NCBI RefSeq assembly: GCF_020531915.1
Contig: NZ_JAJAVG010000004.1
Location: 1-64,000, forward strand
Direction of reading: 5' to 3'
Origin: Methylovorus mays
GTDB taxonomy: Bacteria; Pseudomonadota; Gammaproteobacteria; Burkholderiales; Methylophilaceae
Length of the DNA stretch: 64,000 bases
The translations under genes were made by a program, and so were the position numbers. Below the pieces are notes generated by a model, which did no database searches, was not told where the DNA came from, and saw only the letters and a list, made by a program, of their open reading frames with translations. Shown in pieces: positions 19,746 to 27,363 of the stretch (position 1 is the stretch's first letter; each line of letters begins with the position of its first letter).

Positions 19746-20552
19746 TCAAGAAGCGTAGAGCCCTTCCCAGAATTTCCACCATACACGTTCTTCTGGAACA
19801 CCCTTTTTCAGCATTTTGCTGTCCGGGTAGTTAGTTTGCAGCACGCGCAGGGTGTCCTGCTTCAAATCATCCATGCCCATGAGATCGTAGGCGCTGATCA
19901 TGATGACCAGTGCTTCTTCAACCGAGGGTGAGTCAGGATAGGTTTCCAGTACAAACTTGCAGCGATTGACCGAGGCCAGATAGGCTTGGCGTTTCATGTA
20001 GTAGCGCGCTACGTGCAGTTCATGGTTAGCCAGCATGTCGACCAGATAGGTCATGCGCAGGGTGGCATCCTTGACGTAGCGGCTGTTGGGGTAGCGGGTG
20101 ACCAGTTCCTTGAGTGCAAGGAAGGATTCTCGCAATGACTTGGGGTCACGGTCACTGATTTGTTGTTTGGTCAGTTTTTCAACAACACCGCGTTCGTTGA
20201 ATGTCGCCAGGCCTTTCATGTAGTAGGCATAGTCGATGTTGGGATGATCTGGATGCAGCTTGATGAAGCGGTCGGCGGAGGCAATGGTGGAAATCGGGTC
20301 ATTGCGCTTGTAGTAGGCGTAGATCTTGTCCATTTGTGCCTGAGTGGCGAAGCGGCCATGCGGATAGCGAGATTCCAGCGTTTCAAAATATTTGATGGCT
20401 TTTTCGTAATCGCGTGAGCGCATTTTTTCGTCGGCTTCGGTGTAAATGCGTTGCGCCGACCAGCCTTTGGTCTCGTCTAACTCTGTTGGGGCGCCGAAGA
20501 TCGCGCAACCAGACAGCCAGAGTACCGCAATAAACGCTAAACTATGCTTCAT
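19746..20552 (-). CDS. bamD: outer-membrane assembly lipoprotein BamD (ComL)
   Basis: A 268-residue TPR lipoprotein, the essential partner of BamA in outer-membrane beta-barrel insertion. The signal peptide ends in LSGC near residue 16. TPR units follow (YEKAIKYFETLESRYPHGR, and the HPNIDYAYYMKGL region). A C-terminal GLYAS tail closes the protein. It is divergent from rluD, with 40 bases between the starts; the bamD-rluD-pgeF arrangement is conserved in proteobacteria. Confidence 0.94.
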   Translation of the reverse strand: MKHSLAFIAVLWLSGCAIFGAPTELDETKGWSAQRIYTEADEKMRSRDYEKAIKYFETLESRYPHGRFATQAQMDKIYAYYKRNDPISTIASADRFIKLHPDHPNIDYAYYMKGLATFNERGVVEKLTKQQISDRDPKSLRESFLALKELVTRYPNSRYVKDATLRMTYLVDMLANHELHVARYYMKRQAYLASVNRCKFVLETYPDSPSVEEALVIMISAYDLMGMDDLKQDTLRVLQTNYPDSKMLKKGVPEERVWWKFWEGLYAS

Positions 20553-20592
20553 TTAAAAATATCCAGATTAAAAGTCTTGTAGATTATAACCG

Positions 20593-21657
20593 ATGACCCA
20601 AACCACTCCTATCACTCTCATTATTCCACAAGACCTTGGCGGCTTGCGACTGGATCAGGCACTGCAAAAGCTATTGCCCGAGCATTCACGCTCGCGTTTG
20701 CAGCAATGGATCAAGGATGGCCTGGTAACGCTGGAACCCGCGCAGGCCGTGACGGCCAAGACCAAAGTATGGGGAGGGGAGCGCTTGCTGGTGCAAGTGC
20801 AGCCAGCCCCTGATCAACATGCTTTTGAGGCTGAGGATATTCCACTGGATGTGCAGTATGAAGATGAGCATATCCTGGTCATCAACAAACCTGCGGGTCT
20901 GGTAGTACATCCGGCAGCGGGCAACTGGACTGGCACGTTGCTGAATGCCTTGCTGCATCATGCGCCGGTGGTAAAGGACCTGCCACGGGCCGGGATTGTG
21001 CACCGGCTCGATAAAGACACCAGCGGCTTGCTGGTTGTCGCCAAGACGCTCACCGCGCAGACCAGCCTGGTGCGCCAGTTGCAGGCACGTACTGTCAAAC
21101 GCGAATACCGCGCCATTGTGTGGGGGCAGGTATGGCAAAACGGACGTGTCGATCAGCCCATAGGCCGCCATCCTCATGCCCGAACCAAAATGGCGATTAA
21201 TCGCAATGGCAAACCAGCGGTAACCCGATATGAAGTGCTGGAGCGTTTTGCGGTACACACTTATTTGCGGTGCAACCTGGAGACCGGCCGTACACACCAG
21301 ATCCGCGTCCACATGCAACATTTGAAAGCGCCGCTGGTGGGCGATCCTGTCTATGGCCTCCGGGGAATCGTGCCTTTGCGCATGATGCCGCAGCATTTGC
21401 GTGATGCTGTTCTCAATTTTGGTCGACAGGCCTTGCATGCGGTCAAGTTGGGGTTGATTCATCCTGCCACTGGGGAATTCATGGAGTGGCAGGTGGAGTT
21501 GCCTGCCGATATGAAGTCACTGCTGGAAGCCATGCGTCTGGTACCGGCGGATGAAGTCGATCTTCCTTTCGCGTTTGAAGAGGATATGGAAGACGATGGT
21601 CTGGATGACGCATATCCCGATGATGAATGGCTGGATGATGAAGATGAAATTGACTGA
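20593..21657 (+). CDS. rluD: 23S rRNA pseudouridine synthase RluD
   Basis: A 354-residue RluA-family enzyme making pseudouridines 1911, 1915 and 1917 in helix 69 of 23S rRNA. It has an N-terminal S4 RNA-binding domain (about 15-75) and the catalytic Asp in IVHRLDKDTSGLLVVAK. The last 30 residues form a very acidic tail rich in Asp and Glu, encoded partly by the sequence overlapping the pgeF start. The ATG at 20593 starts the family alignment. Confidence 0.93.
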   Translation: MTQTTPITLIIPQDLGGLRLDQALQKLLPEHSRSRLQQWIKDGLVTLEPAQAVTAKTKVWGGERLLVQVQPAPDQHAFEAEDIPLDVQYEDEHILVINKPAGLVVHPAAGNWTGTLLNALLHHAPVVKDLPRAGIVHRLDKDTSGLLVVAKTLTAQTSLVRQLQARTVKREYRAIVWGQVWQNGRVDQPIGRHPHARTKMAINRNGKPAVTRYEVLERFAVHTYLRCNLETGRTHQIRVHMQHLKAPLVGDPVYGLRGIVPLRMMPQHLRDAVLNFGRQALHAVKLGLIHPATGEFMEWQVELPADMKSLLEAMRLVPADEVDLPFAFEEDMEDDGLDDAYPDDEWLDDEDEID

Positions 21658-22384
21658 TGCCTCCCTGATTGTGCCGGAGTGGCCAGCTCCTCCCCATGTG
21701 CATGTGGTGCAAACCACACGCTCTGGGGGCGTCAGTCAGGCGCCGTATGACAGTCTGAATCTGGGAACGCATGTCGGTGATAATCCCTTGCATGTGGCGG
21801 CAAACCGGCAGCGACTGAGTGGTATGCTGCCATCCGAACCCATATGGATGGAGCAGGTGCATGGCACCATCGTGCAGGACGCGGCCTTGGCTTCTTGCGT
21901 GCCACAGGCCGATGCGGCGGTGGCGCGGCATGTGGATACCGTGTGCACGGTCATGACAGCGGATTGCCTGCCTGTGTTGTTATGTGATGCATCCGGTACG
22001 GTCGTCGCTGCCGCCCATGCAGGCTGGCGTGGCCTCAGTCAGGGTGTGATTGAGCGCACGGTCGAAGCCATGCATGCACCGGCGGATACCCTGCTGGCGT
22101 GGCTGGGGCCTGCGATTGGCCCAGACGCATTTGAAGTGGGAGATGATGTCTATCAGATATTTGTAAATCACGATGCCCAGGCAGCGAAAGCGTTTGCAGC
22201 AACGGAGCATGGCAAATGGCTGGCGGATATTTACCTGCTTGCCCGCCAACGCCTGGCTGCACTGGGTGTAACGCGAGTCTATGGCGGCGAATATTGCACG
22301 TTCCATGATGCCAGCCGCTTTTTCTCCTATCGCCGCGATGGTGCATGTGGCCGCATGGCCAGCATGATCTGGCTAAGTCGATAA
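21644..22384 (+). CDS. pgeF: peptidoglycan editing factor PgeF (YfiH, DUF152)
   Basis: A 246-residue multicopper-oxidase-like laccase-domain protein. PgeF removes wrongly added amino acids from peptidoglycan precursors. The metal site residues are in VMTADCLPVLL, AAAHAGWRGL and LGPAIGPDAFEVGDDV, with the GEYCTF cysteine near the end. The frame is open further upstream, but I choose the ATG at 21644: it gives the family length and overlaps the rluD stop by 14 bases, consistent with coupled translation. Confidence 0.9.
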   Translation: MKLTDASLIVPEWPAPPHVHVVQTTRSGGVSQAPYDSLNLGTHVGDNPLHVAANRQRLSGMLPSEPIWMEQVHGTIVQDAALASCVPQADAAVARHVDTVCTVMTADCLPVLLCDASGTVVAAAHAGWRGLSQGVIERTVEAMHAPADTLLAWLGPAIGPDAFEVGDDVYQIFVNHDAQAAKAFAATEHGKWLADIYLLARQRLAALGVTRVYGGEYCTFHDASRFFSYRRDGACGRMASMIWLSR

Positions 22385-22401
22385 TCCCATCTACATAAAA
22401 C

Positions 22402-24657
22402 CTAGTAGGTAAACTCGGCCACTATGCGGACATTTCGTCCGGGAGCAATATTGCCGATTGTCCCACCAAATGCCCCATCCAGCCGATACTCCTTGTTGTT
22501 CAGGTTTTCACCAATCAAGCGGAATCCCACATTTTTGGTCGCAGCCCAATGTATGCCTGCGTTAAACACCTCATAGCGATCCTGTGTCCCGAACTCCAGG
22601 GGGATGAAGCCACCACCTGCTGTGACCACGGTACGCTCGGAAACCCGTCGGTAACTGACATTCACGTCTACGTTTGCATTCAGGCTGCCACCAAGGGTGA
22701 TGTTGAAGGCGTTGCCAGGCACGGTATACAGGGGAATATATTCTTCACCATCAAACAGTTTGCCGGTTATGCGCGAATAGGACATACGGCCATATAACCG
22801 ACGTGTCGACATCGTGCTTTCGAATTCGACGCCATTTCGACGCTCCCATCCATCCTGAACAATCTCCCCCGCATCGTTCTGGCGCAGAGACGTCAGCAGG
22901 TGGCTGGTGCGTATATGGAAAAAATTCAACTTTGATGTGAACTGGATATCGCTACCGAACAATCGTGGAGTCTGGTAACTGATGCCTGCTTCAGTGGATT
23001 CCGAAGTTTGGGGGCGATAAAGATCACCACAAATCTGCGAGTCCGGGCCATTGGACATGAAGAAGCTCAGACAACGGCTGAATACCCCTTGCGTGAAATA
23101 TTCATCCACTAATGGCGGGCGAAATCCCTGCCCATAATTGCTGTAAAGCGTGAGTTGCTGGTTTGCGGCTTGCGGCAATAAGGCATAGGCCAAGCCCAGG
23201 CTGTAACTTTCCTGACGAAATTTGATGGTAGATGCCTGATCATACTGCTCAAGCAGATCCAAGGTGCCGCCTGCGGCATCGACCTGATAAAAGTCTTTGC
23301 GGAATCCGGGCATGATGCTGAATCGTCCCACGCTCAGCTTGGGTTGCAGATAATAGGCAACGTAAGATTTGGTGCCCGGGGGCGCCGAGGCATTAAAGCC
23401 ATCCGGATAGAACGTCTGGCTATAGGCAGTATTGTCGAAATAGCGGCTCACTTCACGCTGGTTTTTGTTGTATTGCAGGCCAAGCAAAAGCTCCAGGCTC
23501 AAGTCTTTATGCTGGATCACGCGGGAGCGGTTGCTGATGTCGAGATTGGTCGTTTCGTAGCGGTAGTAATCATTCAGGTTGCCACGACAAAGAACGGGAG
23601 TGCAAGCCGGGTTGATGCTCGACATGCCGGGATAGATCAAATCATGCAGGTCTGTGTAGCCTTTGCCAAATATGGCTTTGAAATCCACCCAGCGGTTGTC
23701 AGGACGGTAATGCAGGGTTTCTGACCAGGTCAGGTCTTCAATGCTGCGGATAACATTGCCGAATGTACCTGGTTGTCCGCCAGTGGCGTCATAAGGCTGC
23801 AGGCCGCTGTCTTCAAAACTGACGATGGAGGTTGTCAGCTGCACGCTTTCGCTTGGGAAAACGCTGACTTTAAGCAGCTTGGAAATGGAATTGATCGCCG
23901 AGTTTTCCAGCCTGACACCTCCTGGCTGCATGATGTCGTTGGACTGACGATTGGAATAGTTGAAGAGAATATCAATCCGGTCATCCGGCCGTCCATACAC
24001 CATGTATGAGCGCGAATATTCGTCGTTGTTATTGGCATAGCCGAATTTGGCGCGTGCACCATAGCGTTGGCCAGGCTGCAGCAGGTCAGCGGCATCTTTG
24101 GTGGTGGCAATAATGGTGCCGCCCAGTGAACCCGAGCCACTGGTAATTTGTGGCCCGCGCTGTACTTCCACACTTTTCAGCAGTTCAGGCTCAAGGAAGG
24201 TGCCGCCCATGCGGTATTTCTCAAACCCCTTGGGGATACCGTCCACTTTTACGGCGACATCCTCATTGTCGGCATATCCGCGTATGTTGAATGACATGCC
24301 GCTGGGACGCGGTCCGCCGTTGATCGCCACACTGGGCACATCCTTAATGGCATCAAACAACGTGGCGGGTTGCAGGCGCTCCAGATCTTCGCTGGTGATG
24401 GTGGTGATGGCACGTGTGGTGTCAATGCGCTCATCTTCAACGTGGCGTGCACTTACGCTTACTTCCGGCAATGTTTGCTCATTGGGTTCGCTGGTGGCAG
24501 CCTTTGTGCTGCTATTCAACGTAGTGTCTGTTGTCGTGTTTTCGTTACCCACAAGTTCAGCGTGAGCAGGAGCCGATAGCGTGTTAAATGCGACAACGAA
24601 AATAATCATTAGCCGTCGCGCGTCATGCGGACGGATTCCGACAGGCGGAATTAACAT
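22402..24657 (-). CDS. TonB-dependent heme/hemoglobin-type receptor
   Basis: A 751-residue outer-membrane receptor. A signal peptide (about residues 17-34, ending APAHA) precedes a plug domain with SFNIRGYADNEDVAVKVDG and VEVQRGPQITSGSGSLGG, then a 22-strand barrel ending in a C-terminal aromatic (AEFTY). The plug resembles the hemoglobin/transferrin/lactoferrin receptor group (TIGR01785/01786 type), and the barrel has a QGFRPPLVDEYF segment like the FRAP box of heme receptors. It lies downstream of a PEP-CTERM gene and a Fur-controlled small gene on the same strand. Heme or a heme protein is the best guess for substrate; another iron source is possible. An internal ATG at 24609 would shorten the signal peptide. 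Confidence 0.85.
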   Translation of the reverse strand: MLIPPVGIRPHDARRLMIIFVVAFNTLSAPAHAELVGNENTTTDTTLNSSTKAATSEPNEQTLPEVSVSARHVEDERIDTTRAITTITSEDLERLQPATLFDAIKDVPSVAINGGPRPSGMSFNIRGYADNEDVAVKVDGIPKGFEKYRMGGTFLEPELLKSVEVQRGPQITSGSGSLGGTIIATTKDAADLLQPGQRYGARAKFGYANNNDEYSRSYMVYGRPDDRIDILFNYSNRQSNDIMQPGGVRLENSAINSISKLLKVSVFPSESVQLTTSIVSFEDSGLQPYDATGGQPGTFGNVIRSIEDLTWSETLHYRPDNRWVDFKAIFGKGYTDLHDLIYPGMSSINPACTPVLCRGNLNDYYRYETTNLDISNRSRVIQHKDLSLELLLGLQYNKNQREVSRYFDNTAYSQTFYPDGFNASAPPGTKSYVAYYLQPKLSVGRFSIMPGFRKDFYQVDAAGGTLDLLEQYDQASTIKFRQESYSLGLAYALLPQAANQQLTLYSNYGQGFRPPLVDEYFTQGVFSRCLSFFMSNGPDSQICGDLYRPQTSESTEAGISYQTPRLFGSDIQFTSKLNFFHIRTSHLLTSLRQNDAGEIVQDGWERRNGVEFESTMSTRRLYGRMSYSRITGKLFDGEEYIPLYTVPGNAFNITLGGSLNANVDVNVSYRRVSERTVVTAGGGFIPLEFGTQDRYEVFNAGIHWAATKNVGFRLIGENLNNKEYRLDGAFGGTIGNIAPGRNVRIVAEFTY

Positions 24658-24680
24658 GAGAGGGGCCCAGATCAGGACAG

Positions 24681-24706
24681 AAAAAGCCCCGACCAGGGGT
24701 CGGGGC
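24681..24706 (-). terminator. intrinsic terminator after the PEP-CTERM gene
   Basis: On the minus strand GCCCCGACC pairs with GGTCGGGGC around a short loop, followed by TTTTT. It stands between the PEP-CTERM gene and the receptor gene. It should reduce expression of the receptor relative to the upstream genes unless the receptor has its own promoter. Confidence 0.85.
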
Positions 24707-24712
24707 GAAGGC

Positions 24713-25393
24713 TTATGCCAGGTTGTAGCGGTTTTTGCTGCGGCGTCGACCCATGAATCCGATCAAGCCTAAGCCCGCAGCCATCATGCCGTAGGTTTCA
24801 GGCTCTGGGACTGGAGAGGTCGCAATCGGTGTCGATGGCAATGCAACGGTAGCCAGTGCAAGCTGATCCAGGCTCATGCTGGAGCTGGTTGAGCTGAACG
24901 CAAATGTATAGAGCGAGGAGGCCGCCACATTGCTCCATACCCAGTACAACTCTTGTTCTGCCGAGGTGCCACCCATTACCGTGCCTTGGCCTTCATTGAA
25001 TGCCAGGGTGGATGTGGCTGCAACACCATTTAGTGTCGCCGTGGTGTTAGCTACCGTACCCAAGGTGCTAATCCGCAGATACACATCAAAGAAGCCCGAT
25101 GTTGCGCTGCTGACCAGAGTGGAAACGAAGCTGGTAGCCGTGGCAAAGCTGTAGATATTGCCGCCGCTGGTGACGAAGGATGTGCCGCTGGTTTCTTTGA
25201 CCGTGCCGCCAGAACCATAGTCAGCCGAGTTGTCGGTAGTGCCGCCAAAATTGTCCCATGCGGCAAAATCGGTCAGGCTTGCGCTGCCCCAGGGTGCGGC
25301 AGAATCCCAGACATTGGTGGTAGCGAAAGCGGAGCCGCTGAATGCAGCGCCCAGCATCAGGGTAAGTGCGGATAGTTTTGTAGATAACGTCAT
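24713..25393 (-). CDS. PEP-CTERM-sorted exported protein
   Basis: A 226-residue exported protein. A signal peptide covers about 1-24 (cleavage after SAFA). A Ser/Thr/Gly/Ala-rich, cysteine-free region of probable beta structure follows. The C-terminus is a full PEP-CTERM sorting signal: VPEPETYGMM, a hydrophobic helix, and RRRSKNR. Such proteins are processed by exosortase (EpsH/XrtA) and usually end up at the outer surface or in the exopolysaccharide layer. No exosortase gene is in the window. The gene lies between a Fur-box-controlled small gene and a heme-type TonB receptor, which suggests a role at the cell surface in iron or heme capture; this is inference. It is not recognisably a HasA hemophore. 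Confidence 0.85.
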   Translation of the reverse strand: MTLSTKLSALTLMLGAAFSGSAFATTNVWDSAAPWGSASLTDFAAWDNFGGTTDNSADYGSGGTVKETSGTSFVTSGGNIYSFATATSFVSTLVSSATSGFFDVYLRISTLGTVANTTATLNGVAATSTLAFNEGQGTVMGGTSAEQELYWVWSNVAASSLYTFAFSSTSSSMSLDQLALATVALPSTPIATSPVPEPETYGMMAAGLGLIGFMGRRRSKNRYNLA

Positions 25394-25519
25394 GATAGTC
25401 CTCGTGAATATGCCGTTGACCCTTCCTCTCGAAGGCGCTGTTAGGCGATTGGCTCAACATTACAAATCCACGGTCCCACACCGTCGGATGAATACAACAA
25501 CCGGCCAGGCCGGGGTAAA

Positions 25520-25747
25520 TCAGGATTCCAGAAGTGTTGCCATTTCGGTTGCAGGGCTGGTTTCAATGCCCTTGGGCTGAAAGTCGACCACAAAACGATA
25601 TTGTTTGCCGCAGTCGATGATGACTTCCTTCTGGCCCCGACGCAGGATGCGCATTTCGACTTTAAGATTGCCAAAGCCGTCATGCCCGATCAGATCGTCA
25701 AATAGCGACAGCAGGCATTTTTTTGCGGAGGATGGAGTAGTGGACAT
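25520..25747 (-). CDS. small Fur-controlled protein, distantly HemP/HmuP-like
   Basis: A 75-residue soluble protein. The centre reads RRGQKEVIIDCGKQYRFVV, which resembles the HemP/HmuP core (a G-x-x-E-V-x-I segment, then G-x-x-Y-R). HmuP is a small activator of heme-receptor genes in some Betaproteobacteria and rhizobia. The frame opens at an ATG at 25783, but that codon lies inside the -10 element; the ATG at 25747 has GGGAAG upstream and fits the predicted transcript. The assignment to HemP is weak, because the typical KLILTK ending is missing. What is clear is the position directly under a Fur-box promoter, with a PEP-CTERM gene and a TonB receptor downstream. Confidence 0.6.
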   Translation of the reverse strand: MSTTPSSAKKCLLSLFDDLIGHDGFGNLKVEMRILRRGQKEVIIDCGKQYRFVVDFQPKGIETSPATEMATLLES

Positions 25748-25781
25748 CGTACAGGGCTTCCCGGTTATCTTAATTTTCAAC

Positions 25782-25811
25782 AATGATAATGATTATCATT
25801 TGATAAATCAA
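25782..25811 (-). promoter_or_regulatory. Fur box within a sigma-70-type promoter
   Basis: AATGATAATGATTATCATT at 25782-25800 is a perfect 9-1-9 palindrome and contains the ideal Fur 7-1-7 pattern. On the minus strand it lies inside a promoter with -35 TTGATT (25811-25806), a 17-base spacer and -10 TATCAT (25788-25783). Iron-loaded Fur should block this promoter. The first gene downstream is the small HemP-like gene. Rightward genes could also be affected. Confidence 0.9.
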
Positions 25812-26095
25812 GCGCCATATTGTAACGAGGTGAGATAGCTTGGCCGGGTTACCAGTGATAAGGGGAATGAAATGGATTGCGATGAGGATCTTGGCAGCTC
25901 GCTTTTACATATGGCTTATTACACTTCAACTCGCTATCTGTTCTTTTGTATTACTTTAAGTATGCGTCTACTCTCTTGCCGAACACGCAGGCATCGTCGG
26001 CGCTGATGGATGCTTTTAAGAGTATTTGGGCAATGCTATCCTCACATAAACTGAATAAAGAGTCGTTCAGTAATAATTAAAATAAGGGATAAACA
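25812..26095. other. AT-rich intergenic region without an assigned gene
   Basis: Three frames here each have a short open stretch. One begins at 25872 behind AGGGGA (44 codons, ending in an Arg-rich run). A second is open from about 25888 to the TAA at 26078-26080 with no ATG at its head. None has clear support; a decayed small gene upstream of the 39-residue peptide gene is possible. Confidence 0.3.
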
Positions 26096-26215
26096 ATGTC
26101 AAAAAATATAAAAATTGCTGTTGGAATTCTAATGCTCGTGGCTTTGATGGCTCATATCTTTTTCACTTCACCAATGTCAATTTTAGAATATTGGAGCTTT
26201 AGTGCGGTTGAGTAG
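26096..26215 (+). CDS. 39-residue single-helix membrane peptide
   Basis: A short ORF reading MSKNIKIAVGILMLVALM and then HIFFTSPMSILEYW, ending SAVE. A strong AAGGGAT ribosome binding site lies six bases before the ATG. One hydrophobic helix at about residues 6-23 follows two Lys residues, giving an N-in small membrane protein. It lies between the Fur-box region and the ZIP transporter gene, on the same strand as the latter. It matches no family I know. It is too short for ordinary gene callers; the initiation signal and the peptide character are the only support. Confidence 0.5.
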   Translation: MSKNIKIAVGILMLVALMAHIFFTSPMSILEYWSFSAVE

Positions 26216-26335
26216 ATCTACCGGACGTGCAAATACACGTGTCATGTTCGACAGCCCGCCACATTGCCGATATCAATAATCTGTGTCCTATTTCCACATC
26301 ATGAGGATCGGCGTTATCCCGTATAATGCGCAGTT

Positions 26336-27124
26336 ATGTCGATATTATCAGCCATCATTTTTACCAACCTGGCCGGTGGCGTACTCAGTATTCTGTGTGC
26401 AGCACTATTTGTGTTAAAGGCTCGTCCAGCATGGATTCCCATGCTGGTAAGCTATGCCATTGGTGCCTTGCTCGGTGCCGCATTCCTGGAAATATTGCCG
26501 CATGCGTTGCATGAAGCCTCCAGCGTGGAGGCAATGGCGATGACGGTGTTGTTTGGCATCTTGCTGTTTTTTATTTTGGAAAAGCTCGTGTTGTGGCGGC
26601 ATTGCCATGGCAATGAGTGCGAGGCTCACAGCGGCCATGAACCAGCAGCATCCTCACACGATCACGGGCATGATCATGGTCGTAGCGGCATGATGATCAT
26701 GGTGGGCGATACCTTTCATAATTTTGTGGATGGCATATTGATTGCCGCGGCGTTTATGGTCGACATGAAGCTGGGGATGGTAACGGCCCTGGCGATTATC
26801 GCGCATGAAATTCCACAGGAAGTCGGGGATTTCCTGATTCTGTTGCATTCGGGCTATACCAAGCGTCAGGCCATTCTGCTGAATCTGCTTTCCAGCCTGG
26901 CGACATTGGGTGGCGGTTTGCTTGCCTACTTTGCCTTGCAGACGGTACAAGGCTGGATTCCCTATATTCTGGGCCTGGCTGCTGCCAGCATGATTTATGT
27001 CGCGGTCGCAGATTTGATTCCCGGTTTGCACAAGCGGACCGAACTCAAGGCGACCGTTCAGCAGGTGCTATTGATCATGCTTGGCATTGCTTCTATCTGG
27101 CTCACCAAGTTTTTCCTGGAGTAG
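26336..27124 (+). CDS. ZIP-family metal transporter
   Basis: A 262-residue membrane protein with about eight helices. Between helices 3 and 4 is a His-rich cytoplasmic loop (HSGHEP, then HDHGHDHG). Helix 4 has FHNFVDGILIAAAF and helix 5 has IIAHEIPQEVGDF, the metal-site signatures of ZIP proteins, which import zinc, iron or manganese. It is close to the ZupT/GufA-like bacterial branch. The nearby Fur-controlled module may be chance. The 3' end overlaps a convergent gene by 57 bases. Confidence 0.9.
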   Translation: MSILSAIIFTNLAGGVLSILCAALFVLKARPAWIPMLVSYAIGALLGAAFLEILPHALHEASSVEAMAMTVLFGILLFFILEKLVLWRHCHGNECEAHSGHEPAASSHDHGHDHGRSGMMIMVGDTFHNFVDGILIAAAFMVDMKLGMVTALAIIAHEIPQEVGDFLILLHSGYTKRQAILLNLLSSLATLGGGLLAYFALQTVQGWIPYILGLAAASMIYVAVADLIPGLHKRTELKATVQQVLLIMLGIASIWLTKFFLE

Positions 27125-27304
27125 GGCTGCTTTTTCCTGTGCCAGTTTGTGGCGTCGACGTTGCGGCGTACCAAATAACCAGAGCAGCAATGCACATGGC
27201 AGCAAGCCATAAAAAACAAAGGTCAGGATGCCAGCCACCAGGCTGGGCTCGGTGGCTGCCATCAGTACAGTAACGTACAGCCAGGCGATGGCAACAATAT
27301 ACAT
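27068..27304 (-). CDS. small conserved inner-membrane protein
   Basis: A 78-residue protein with two hydrophobic helices (about 1-17 and 23-45), a basic PQRRRHK segment and a charged tail. I recall similar short proteins in other Betaproteobacteria (WLFGTPQRRR motif), all without known function. Its 3' end overlaps that of the ZIP transporter gene on the other strand by 57 bases, so the two transcripts are antisense there. The start ATG at 27304 lacks a strong ribosome binding site. Confidence 0.65.
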   Translation of the reverse strand: MYIVAIAWLYVTVLMAATEPSLVAGILTFVFYGLLPCALLLWLFGTPQRRRHKLAQEKAALLQEKLGEPDRSNAKHDQ

Positions 27305-27363
27305 AAGGGCTTTTCAGAAACTCAGGTGATATGAGTGCCCAGATTTTAATTGAGAATATACGT

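Noticed and set aside
24713-25393. PEP-CTERM protein as a HasA-type hemophore
   Set aside because: Size is similar, but I see none of the HasA heme-ligand context and the protein has a cleaved signal peptide and sorting tail, unlike the type I-secreted HasA.
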